DNA of 64,000 nucleotides from Thermalbibacter longus (GTDB lineage: Bacteria > Chloroflexota > Chloroflexia > Thermomicrobiales > Thermomicrobiaceae), in contig NZ_JAMSLR010000005.1 of assembly GCF_023806485.1 (NCBI RefSeq), forward strand, positions 31,975-95,974. Reading direction: 5' to 3'. Shown one piece after another: positions 57,734-64,000 of this stretch; positions within the stretch are counted from its first letter, which is position 1, and every line of letters begins with the position of its first letter. A program made the position numbers and the translations under genes. The notes beneath the pieces are model-generated. The model did not search any database. It saw only the letters and a program-made list of their open reading frames with translations, and was not told the origin of the DNA.

Positions 57734-60700
57734 TCACGGGATGAAGCTCGTGCCGGCCGCCACGTCGTCGAAGATGACGTCATAGGTGCGGCCAGTGGAG
57801 TTCTCCCCGAGCTGGATACGGCCGATCGGGTTGGTACCGAAGTTCTCGGCGGCGCTGACCACCTTGGTGCCGTCGTACCAGATCTCGATGAGCCCGCTGC
57901 TGCCGGTGACCAGGCGGACCTGGAGCTGGTGCCAGGTACCCCTGGTGACGCTCGTCGTGGTGGTGACGCTGCGGGCGGCGACGTCGCTGCGGTAGCTGAG
58001 CTTGCCGGTACTGGAGAGGTAGACGCCGCCGAGCGAGGAGTTCGTGCTCGTTCGGAACTTGAGGAGGTAGACGGTGTTGGAGCCTTGCGAGGCCACGTTG
58101 AACCAGATGCGGTAGTAGAGCTCGCTGGCGGTCTGGCTCAGGGTGGCGATGGCGAAGGTGGCGCTGCCGGTGGAATTGCCGCGGGCTGCGTAGGTGCCGC
58201 CGTGTGGTGCCTCGCTGGTGATGGTCAGACCGCTGACGGTGGACCACTTGGCGAGGGTGCCGCTCTCGAAGTCGTCGCTGAAGAGCAGTCCTGCGGCCGG
58301 CGTGGTGGCGGTGGCGGGGGTACTCTGGGCCGAGTGGTTGCCGGCGGCGTCGAAGGCATCCACCGTGTAGGTATAGCTTGTTCCGGCAGTCACCGTGGTG
58401 TCGGCGTAGGTGGTGGTGGAGCCGTCGACGGTGGCGAGCTGGACGCCGTCGCGGTAGACGGTATAGCCGGCGACGCCGATGTTGTCGGTGGAGGGGTCCC
58501 AGCGCAGGTCGATCCGGGTGCTGCTGGTGGCGGTGGCCGAGAGGTTGGCCGGCACGGTGGGCGCCTGGGTGTCGCTTGGAGCAGTGATCTCCCAGGTATG
58601 CGTTGCGGGACTCGGGTCGATGTTTCCGGCTGGGTCGGTGGCGACGACGGTAAAGGTGTGGCTGCCCGCCGTCAGGCCGGTGTAGGTCCGGGGGCTAGTG
58701 CAGGCCTCGCTCGTGCCGGTGTCGAGCTTGCACTGGAAGGTGCTGTTCGGCTCGCTGGCCGTGAACTCGAAGGTGGCGCTCGTCTGGTCGGTGGTGGCGG
58801 GCGGTGCGCTGGTGATCGTCGTCTCCGGTGGGGTGGTGTCACCGCCACCGCCGCCGCCGCCCCCGCCGATGAAGGCGGTATCGACCGCCACCTCGTCGAA
58901 GGCGAAGTCGTAGGTGCGGCCGGTCGAGTTCTCGCCGAGCTGGATACGGCCGATCGGGTTAGTGCCGAGCGACTGCGTCTTGCTCAGGGCGTCCACCTTC
59001 GTGCCGTCGTACCACACTTCGACCAGGCTGGAGGAGCCGTTGATGACGAGGTGGACCTGGACCTCGTGCCACTCGCCGGTGGTCACGGTGAGCGAGCTGG
59101 TGGTGCTCTGGCCGGCCACGTCGTTGCGGAAGCCGAGCTTGCCGGTGCTGCTCACGTAGAGCCCGAGCAGCGAGCCGCCGGTGCCGGTACGGAAGCGGAG
59201 CAGGTAGACCGTGTTGCTGCCCTGGCTGATCCGCTTGAAGCGCAGGCGATAGTAGAGGTCGCTGTAGGTGCTGCCGAGCTGCTTGGTGGCGTAGGTGGCG
59301 CTGCCGGTGGAGGTGCCGCGGGCGGCGTAGCTGCCGCTGAAGACCTCCTGCTGCTGGACGATGAGGCCGGTCGAGCTCGTCCACTGCGAGAGGTCGCCGG
59401 TCTCGAAGCCGTCGCTGAAGAGCGCGGCCGCAGGCGTCGTAACGGTCACGGAGTTGCTGGGGCCGGACACGTTGCCGGCCGCGTCGCGCGCCTTCACTTC
59501 GTACGAGTACGTGGTCTCGGCGACGACCGTCGTGTCCGAGTAGCTGGTCTCGGTCCCGATCGAGGCCAGGAGAGCGCCGTCGCGGTAGATGTCATAGCCT
59601 GCGACGCCGACGTTGTCGGTCGAGGGGTCCCAGCGCAGGTCAACCCGGTTGCTGTTGATGGCGCTCGCGGTCAGGTTGGCCGGCGGGGTCGGTGGCTCGG
59701 TGTCGGTCTGAGCCGAGAAGGCGACCAGGACATCGGCGGTCGTGCCAGCATGCCGGACCTTGAGATGGAGGAGCTTGGCTCCGCTGTCGTAGTACCAGCT
59801 CGAGCCGGTCGCGGCCTCGAAGTCCGGGAGGGAACCGGCTGCCGCGACCAGCGTGCCATCCACCTTGACCCGGTCCGGAGCCGCGTCGGTCTGCATGCGC
59901 AGGCGGACGAGTGCCTCGGCTGGGTTGTTCAGCGTGAACGACAGCGCCTGGATGTCTCCGGACCAGCTCGTCGCGGTGATGCCTTTGGTGTAGAGCTTGT
60001 TGTACCAGATATCGTCCGCAGTGGTCGTCCGATCGATATGGAGGCGCTTGTCGGTTGGGAGCCCGGAGACATCGATGAAGAAGATCGGCTGGGTCATGGC
60101 TCGGAGCGAGCCGCTCGAGCTGAGGATCTCCGCCCGGACATAGGTGAACGGACCGTCGAGCGGGACCGCCTTCGTCGCGTCGTAGGAGGAGCCCGGTGGG
60201 TTCTCGCTCGCGAACACCTCACCGTTGCGGATCCAGCGGATGGTGTAACTAGTCCTCAAGTCACCCGTGACGGCCAGGTGGACGTTCGCGGTGGTCTGGG
60301 CATCCGAGACATAGACCGGGTAGCGCGCCGGGTACGGTTCCTGCGATGCGGCGTCGAGGTTGAAGACCACCCGGCCCCCGAAATCGTTGCGCGCGTTGTA
60401 GACGCGTCCCTCGAAGTAGGAGTGGATCAGCTCGTTGAAGTCGAGCGCCGGAGCGTAGATGTACGTGGCTGCCTTGCCGGCGCTCTCACCAGTGTGAGTG
60501 TCGCTCGACCAGGTCCCGATGATCTGCACCCCTTGTTCGAGGATCGTGTCCCAGGCTGCCACCCATTCCGGCTCCCGCACCTCCAGGAAGTCCGCGCCGC
60601 CTCCCTTCGTGTCGATCGCTTCCTGGACGGTGATCGTCGTCCCCGGGTGGTTGAGCTGAGCCGGGTAGCCGGTCTGCTGTGTCTCTGCGATGCCGTCGGA

Positions 60701-61825
60701 TCCGTAGAGGTAGGAGACGTACTGTGTCGGATCGGTGATGGCGAAGTTGAACCGGTTGGAGTGCTTCTGCTGCCCCATCTCGTACGAGGCGAAGACCTCG
60801 AAGGTGCTCGTGTCGAAGTCGTCGACCCGCGGCGTGCGGTAGACGAACTCGTCCGCTGGAGCAACCGGATTCGAGGCGTCGATCGAGTAGGTATCGAAGT
60901 AGGCCTCGGTCGTCCCGCCGTTGCCCGCCGCGGCCATCTTCAGGAACGTCAAGCCGTTGTAGTCGAGCGGGCGATCCGCGGCCGGTATGTCGTTCAGCGC
61001 CTGGGTGACGTTGATGGTGTAGTGATTCCAGGCGTTGAGCGTGGGGGTACCGAGCGAATAGACCAGGACGCGCTGGTTCGGATCTGAGGACGGGGCGCGC
61101 GCCGAGCCGAGCTGCCAGACCAGGACGGTCGATTTGCCTGGCGAGACGATCCCGTCCTGCGTCGTGTAGCCGTAGGGATCCTTGACCACCGTAGGGTCGC
61201 CACCGATCGAGACCGACACGTAGATGCCGGATCCGGTATCGATCCGCGTCGGATAGATTGAAACCTTCAGAATAATGTCGCCGGAGCGGAAGTTCGGTCC
61301 CCGCTTGGTCCAGACGAAGGCTTCGCCATAGCCGCTCGAGCGGGCGCTCAGCCGGAGCGAGCGGGATCCGGTGTTGACCGGCGAGGTGGCCAGCTCGTTG
61401 CGGCTGCTACTCAAGCTGCCGAACGTTCCTTTCTCCCAGCGAGTATAGCTGTCCTCGAAGACCATGTGGTTCGCGGTCAAATTATTGATGTGGAAGCTGC
61501 TGCCCCCGTTGTGGTCGGTCAGGAAGAGCGCGTTGTAGCCCAAAGCCTTGGCGGCGGCCGCGTGAATGCCGACATCGGTATAGCCATCGGCGCTTACCGA
61601 GGAGTGCACATGGGTATCGACCATGAACCATTGCCAGCCGGGCTGGGCGTGAGTCCGCTCAGGCAGGAGCTCCGAGGCTGGTGCGAGCAGGAGAGCGATA
61701 GCGAGCGCCAGCAGGACTGCACGCATACCTCCCGGGTAGCCACGCGCTAACGCGCCGGCAGCGCGAGCACCGAGCGAGGCGAGACGGATGCGTGTAGCTC
61801 GTATCGAGTGGCGAGGTGCATTCAT
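57734..61825 (-). CDS. Secreted CehA-like PHP-domain protein with duplicated FN3 and jelly-roll units
   Basis: 1363 aa, ATG at 61825 after GGAGGACACC. A hydrophobic signal lies around residues 34-58 after a long basic N-terminus. PHP metallohydrolase features: VDTHVHSSVSADGYTD and ALFLTDHNGG near residues 68-105, and WSSDTHTGES around 450. Further on come a beta region, then FN3-like domains (PPANLTASAINSNRVDLRWD and its second copy), two LamG/jelly-roll domains (GSYAARGTSTGSATYATKQL and its second copy) and an Ig-like GGGG-linked part with TTDQTSATFEFTASEPNST. CehA-type proteins are metal-dependent hydrolases. No C-terminal sorting motif is seen. Substrate is unknown, perhaps extracellular phosphate or glycan esters. 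Confidence 0.86.
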   Translation of the reverse strand: MNAPRHSIRATRIRLASLGARAAGALARGYPGGMRAVLLALAIALLLAPASELLPERTHAQPGWQWFMVDTHVHSSVSADGYTDVGIHAAAAKALGYNALFLTDHNGGSSFHINNLTANHMVFEDSYTRWEKGTFGSLSSSRNELATSPVNTGSRSLRLSARSSGYGEAFVWTKRGPNFRSGDIILKVSIYPTRIDTGSGIYVSVSIGGDPTVVKDPYGYTTQDGIVSPGKSTVLVWQLGSARAPSSDPNQRVLVYSLGTPTLNAWNHYTINVTQALNDIPAADRPLDYNGLTFLKMAAAGNGGTTEAYFDTYSIDASNPVAPADEFVYRTPRVDDFDTSTFEVFASYEMGQQKHSNRFNFAITDPTQYVSYLYGSDGIAETQQTGYPAQLNHPGTTITVQEAIDTKGGGADFLEVREPEWVAAWDTILEQGVQIIGTWSSDTHTGESAGKAATYIYAPALDFNELIHSYFEGRVYNARNDFGGRVVFNLDAASQEPYPARYPVYVSDAQTTANVHLAVTGDLRTSYTIRWIRNGEVFASENPPGSSYDATKAVPLDGPFTYVRAEILSSSGSLRAMTQPIFFIDVSGLPTDKRLHIDRTTTADDIWYNKLYTKGITATSWSGDIQALSFTLNNPAEALVRLRMQTDAAPDRVKVDGTLVAAAGSLPDFEAATGSSWYYDSGAKLLHLKVRHAGTTADVLVAFSAQTDTEPPTPPANLTASAINSNRVDLRWDPSTDNVGVAGYDIYRDGALLASIGTETSYSDTTVVAETTYSYEVKARDAAGNVSGPSNSVTVTTPAAALFSDGFETGDLSQWTSSTGLIVQQQEVFSGSYAARGTSTGSATYATKQLGSTYSDLYYRLRFKRISQGSNTVYLLRFRTGTGGSLLGLYVSSTGKLGFRNDVAGQSTTSSLTVTTGEWHEVQVHLVINGSSSLVEVWYDGTKVDALSKTQSLGTNPIGRIQLGENSTGRTYDFAFDEVAVDTAFIGGGGGGGGGDTTPPETTITSAPPATTDQTSATFEFTASEPNSTFQCKLDTGTSEACTSPRTYTGLTAGSHTFTVVATDPAGNIDPSPATHTWEITAPSDTQAPTVPANLSATATSSTRIDLRWDPSTDNIGVAGYTVYRDGVQLATVDGSTTTYADTTVTAGTSYTYTVDAFDAAGNHSAQSTPATATTPAAGLLFSDDFESGTLAKWSTVSGLTITSEAPHGGTYAARGNSTGSATFAIATLSQTASELYYRIWFNVASQGSNTVYLLKFRTSTNSSLGGVYLSSTGKLSYRSDVAARSVTTTTSVTRGTWHQLQVRLVTGSSGLIEIWYDGTKVVSAAENFGTNPIGRIQLGENSTGRTYDVIFDDVAAGTSFIP
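57786..58550 (-). repeat. Internal FN3 plus jelly-roll unit, C-terminal copy
   Basis: This part of the large PHP protein gene is closely similar to 58914-59650; matching words are offset by 1128 bp (376 codons), with near-identical blocks such as GAGCTGGATACGGCCGATCG in both. The unit encodes FN3 followed by a jelly-roll domain. Confidence 0.8.
58914..59650 (-). repeat. Internal FN3 plus jelly-roll unit, N-terminal copy
   Basis: Upstream copy of the duplicated unit. Both copies keep NPIGRIQLGENSTGRTYD and the Val-Gly-Val-Ala-Gly-Tyr FN3 segment. A glycine-rich linker encoded around 58843-58870 and an Ig-like domain separate the two copies. Confidence 0.78.
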
Positions 61826-61834
61826 GGTGTCCTC

Positions 61835-62548
61835 CTAATGATCGTGGTGCTCGTCCTGCTCGGGATTGCCTACGACTTGGAAGGTATCGAAGATCCGCTT
61901 CGCTGCGTCCAAGTCGGCCGGAGTGCGAACCACCACGCGGATGAGCACGATGAAGCCACCGTCCGGCGTCGTCGTGACGGCCGTGATCACGCTGCTCGCT
62001 CCGTCACACGCGAAATGGTCGAACCATCCCTTGTAGATGGCGTCGTCGTAGTCGAAGCGCCGGCCGCGAGCGCAGCCGCGGGAGAAGTCCTGCTCCTCGG
62101 TCTGGAGTACCGTCTGTGGGTCAGAGATCTCGGTGAGGAGGTGAGACACGCCGATGAAGACACCAGGAGCTGACCGCCGATTGAAAGCGGCGAGGTCAGT
62201 CGAGGCCATCAGTGTGACACCGACTTCCTGCCCCTGGTAGACCCAGGGCAGGTACTCGATCTCGTTCCAGGCTGCCGGTACTTCCACTGTGATCTTGTCG
62301 GAGTCGTGACCGAGAGTCACATAGCTTCCGTAAGGTTGCGCTCTGCTCGATGGCCCCTGGCGTACCCGGTCGACGATCTCCTGGGGAACGGCGAAACGCC
62401 GCTCAGCCCGGAGCCGCGCGACCGGGTCTTCTCCTCCCGGTGGCGGGGCTGGCCGCGGCCCCGCGGCGGTGTAGGCGGCAAAGCTGCTAAGTGCCAGGAG
62501 TACGAGTACCAGGACGGTCAGGTAACGATGGCGAGATAGTCGTTTCAT
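61835..62548 (-). CDS. Secreted or membrane-anchored protein of unknown function
   Basis: 237 aa, ATG at 62548. A basic start MKRLSRHRYL is followed by a hydrophobic segment (about 11-29) that may be a signal peptide or anchor. The mature part resembles extracytoplasmic beta domains seen after protease domains: SDKITVEVPAAWNEIEYLP, GVTLMASTDLAAFNRRSAPG, CARGRRFDYDDAIYKGWFDH and IVLIRVVVRTPADLDAAKRI. The two Cys could form a disulfide. The tail is His-rich (EQDEHHDH). It lies 9 bp upstream of the PHP gene and is probably cotranscribed. Function unknown. Confidence 0.72.
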   Translation of the reverse strand: MKRLSRHRYLTVLVLVLLALSSFAAYTAAGPRPAPPPGGEDPVARLRAERRFAVPQEIVDRVRQGPSSRAQPYGSYVTLGHDSDKITVEVPAAWNEIEYLPWVYQGQEVGVTLMASTDLAAFNRRSAPGVFIGVSHLLTEISDPQTVLQTEEQDFSRGCARGRRFDYDDAIYKGWFDHFACDGASSVITAVTTTPDGGFIVLIRVVVRTPADLDAAKRIFDTFQVVGNPEQDEHHDH

Positions 62549-62569
62549 CGGTGGTACTCTCCTCTCCCT

Positions 62570-63763
62570 CTAGAGCAGGTCAGCGGCGGTCTCGTCAGTC
62601 GTGTTTCGCCTCCCCGAGTCAACCGGCTGCTTGCGCCGGTAAGCCTCTCTCCAGACGATGGCGGCGAGGCTCGCGATCAGGAGGAGAACCATCGCCCCGA
62701 TCATCGGGAGCCCGTAACCGGCCCCGGTGGCCGCAGGGGCGTCCGAGTCGAAGTTGCCGACATCCGGGGCAGGCAGCCCGCGGATCTGCGCGAGCACCTC
62801 CAGGTAGCGCGCGCCGTACTTCTCGCTGGGCTCGATATGGCTGTTCTCGCTGAACTCGTTCCAGCTAATGAGGCCGATCGCGTCGGGCGAGGAGCTCAGC
62901 GCCGCGGCGAACTCTCGCTTCAGAGTCTCGCCGTCCTTGCGCTCGACCACCCGGGTGCCGCCGATGAGCCGGGCATCGAAGCCCGGCGCTGCCGGAGCGA
63001 TCCAGAGACCACCGTCCGCATGGACTGCGTCGCCCATCTCTTGCAGCTTCTCCTCATAGCCAGGGTAGGTATCGGGATTGACCGACGACCAGTAGTAGGC
63101 ATTGCCGTCGACCAGGTGCCTTAGCCGCTGGTAGCCCTCGAGATTGCGCTCGGACGCGAGAATGTAGATGCGATCGCGGAAACGCTCGGTAACGCTCGCA
63201 ATCTCTTCGACCGAGAATTCCCAGGTCCCAGACCAGATGACGACCGGGCGGCCGAAGAGGTCGAAGGCCGGGTGATTCCCCCATCGGTAGACGAAGTAAT
63301 CGAGGTCTCTGGCAACCTTCTCGACCGGGATAGGTTCTCGCTCGAAGTCCAGCCCCTGGTAGATGATCAGTAGCTTGAAGTTCTCGGTCTCGGCCAGCTC
63401 GATAAGCTGCTCGAGCCGGCGGTTGAGCTTGGGCATGCTCTTCCAGCTCACGATGAACCCGTTGATCCCCGCCTGCTTGGCCCAGCGGATGTGCTGCTGC
63501 ATAACGGCCCGGTCGTCGCTCGAGTAGCGGCCGAGCAGCGGGTAGTCGGTCTTGGCCCGGTCCCAGGAGGTCGGGTCGAACCAGATGTAGTAGTACGCCA
63601 GCACCGGGATCGGGTCGGTCTTAACCGGCTCGGTAGCCGCCAGGGCCGGGACGGAGGCCACGAGCGCGGTGAGCGCTGCCAGGAGGAGGGCGATGGCGCG
63701 TGGCCAGGCCCCGAGCCTGACCCTGGCGATGGCGGTCGCTGTGCGGTACGGTCTCGCTCTCAC
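62570..63763 (-). CDS. GH99-like (endo-alpha-mannosidase-type) secreted glycoside hydrolase with C-terminal anchor
   Basis: 397 aa, GTG at 63763, which overlaps the previous gene's TGA (GTGA), with GGAGAGGGGGGAGCC upstream. Signal peptide about residues 18-44. Barrel motifs: VLAYYYIWFDPTSWDRAKTD, HIRWAKQAGINGFIVSWKSM, VVIWSGTWEFSVEEIASVTE and ISWNEFSENSHIEPSEKYG. The last pattern parallels TTFNEWGEGT of the fusion protein at 53967-56408. Near the C-terminus one membrane span (GLPMIGAMVLLLIASLAAIV) then a basic tail, so the enzyme is anchored outside. GH99-like proteins cut alpha-mannosides; the substrate here is not known. Confidence 0.86.
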   Translation of the reverse strand: MRARPYRTATAIARVRLGAWPRAIALLLAALTALVASVPALAATEPVKTDPIPVLAYYYIWFDPTSWDRAKTDYPLLGRYSSDDRAVMQQHIRWAKQAGINGFIVSWKSMPKLNRRLEQLIELAETENFKLLIIYQGLDFEREPIPVEKVARDLDYFVYRWGNHPAFDLFGRPVVIWSGTWEFSVEEIASVTERFRDRIYILASERNLEGYQRLRHLVDGNAYYWSSVNPDTYPGYEEKLQEMGDAVHADGGLWIAPAAPGFDARLIGGTRVVERKDGETLKREFAAALSSSPDAIGLISWNEFSENSHIEPSEKYGARYLEVLAQIRGLPAPDVGNFDSDAPAATGAGYGLPMIGAMVLLLIASLAAIVWREAYRRKQPVDSGRRNTTDETAADLL

Positions 63764-64000
63764 GGCTCCCCCCTCTCCAGCGAGCTGGGCAGCACCTCGT
63801 GCGGTGTCCCGGCGTGCTCCGGGTGGTACTCGAGCCGCGCTCGCTCGAAGTACTGCACCCGGATGCCGGTCTGTGGATCGACGAACTCCTCGCTGATCGG
63901 GTAGCCGAAGAGCGCGAGCGACTCGCGCAGTGACACGTCGGGATCTCCGAACTCCAGCCCGCGGCTTCGCCAGTAGGCCCGGAAGTACGAGCAGACCCGG
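63760..64000 (-). CDS. Surface/secreted protein C-terminus, N-terminal part off window
   Basis: 79 residues end at the TGA at 63760-63762, which overlaps the next GTG. The visible part reads RAYWRSRGLEFGDPDVSLRE, SLALFGYPISEEFVDPQTG and IRVQYFERARLEYHPEHAG. This short motif (Phe-Gly-Tyr-Pro, then Gln-Tyr-Phe-Glu-Arg-Ala-Arg-Phe/Leu-Glu-Tyr-His-Pro) is known as the common C-terminal tail of many secreted Chloroflexi proteins. The catalytic part lies beyond the window. Overlap shows an operon with the GH99-like gene. Confidence 0.75.
   Translation of the reverse strand, partial: RVCSYFRAYWRSRGLEFGDPDVSLRESLALFGYPISEEFVDPQTGIRVQYFERARLEYHPEHAGTPHEVLPSSLERGEP

Noticed and set aside
57728..61087. 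A long plus-strand open frame of more than 1,100 codons opposite the PHP surface-protein gene
   Set aside because: It mirrors the third-base GC bias of the real gene. The minus strand encodes signal peptide, PHP and FN3 motifs, whereas the opposite frame shows no domain.
1..64000. CRISPR arrays, rRNA genes, tRNA genes, IS elements or prophage genes
   Set aside because: No regularly spaced repeats, RNA-gene cores, transposase or integrase motifs were found on either strand.

Overview
The window is a dense, high-GC bacterial chromosome segment. Gene content and style suggest a thermophilic Chloroflexota, most like Thermomicrobia (Sphaerobacter/Thermomicrobium relatives). The pointers are peptide-type ABC transporters with Tat-like lipoprotein binding proteins, OFA-type MFS carriers, many toxin-antitoxin genes, proline/threonine-rich linkers on surface proteins, and many promoters of the form TTGACA, 17 bp, TAnnnT. 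This placement is an inference from content; no rRNA or tRNA gene was seen and no similarity search was run.

Layout. 1-7 kb (minus): a secreted beta-domain protein cut by the window edge, an Asp-nucleophile alpha/beta hydrolase, an ECF vitamin-type transporter (S component, fused double ATPase, T component), an MFS carrier and a DinB-like protein. 7-13 kb (minus): one operon with two fumarylacetoacetase-type hydrolases, a peptide-type binding lipoprotein and two permeases, read from a consensus promoter at 12979-13007. 13.3-18.1 kb (plus): a toxin-antitoxin island around comM, holding HEPN-MNT, an AbrB/DUF104-like antitoxin with MazF, MNT with a degraded HepT, and a Xre/MbcA antitoxin with a broken RES toxin. 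The MazF module is flanked by two near-identical 46-bp copies of the comM 3' end. 18-27 kb: YbaK-type deacylase, a membrane-fused molybdopterin oxidoreductase, MFS, SDR, a beta-lactamase-fold hydrolase, a DegS-like pseudokinase, and a recombination-type protein behind a LexA-like box.

27-32.6 kb (plus): an iron-permease operon of helical lipoprotein, FTR1 permease, an unusual hydantoinase-A-like ASKHA protein and a small membrane-anchored protein, with a 19-bp palindrome directly after the promoter. 32.7-40 kb: an autoregulated GntR/FCD regulator, a second peptide-type ABC operon without ATPases, and a convergent operon of an SDR and a tandem nitrilase whose second domain lacks the catalytic Cys. 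40.2-44.8 kb: a molybdate locus with an XRE-PBP regulator, lipoprotein ModA, a second ModA-like protein without a signal peptide, ModB and a YqeB-type molybdenum-hydroxylase factor, but no ModC. 44.9-53 kb: HhH-GPD glycosylase, DUF2795, F420/FMN-type oxidoreductase, an ABC-2 exporter, GNAT, SnoaL-like protein and a large STAND ATPase regulator with a GNAT-like part. 53-64 kb: a cell-surface/secreted cluster of a DNRLRE-GH99-like-metallophosphatase fusion, a CehA-like PHP protein with duplicated FN3 plus jelly-roll units, a second GH99-like protein and several lipoproteins or secreted proteins.

The most notable points are the duplicated comM end around a toxin-antitoxin pair, SOS-type control of the recombination protein, the iron-permease/hydantoinase operon with its palindrome, the asymmetric ECF ATPase, and several enzymes that lost key residues (DegS-like kinase, second nitrilase domain, HepT, RES).
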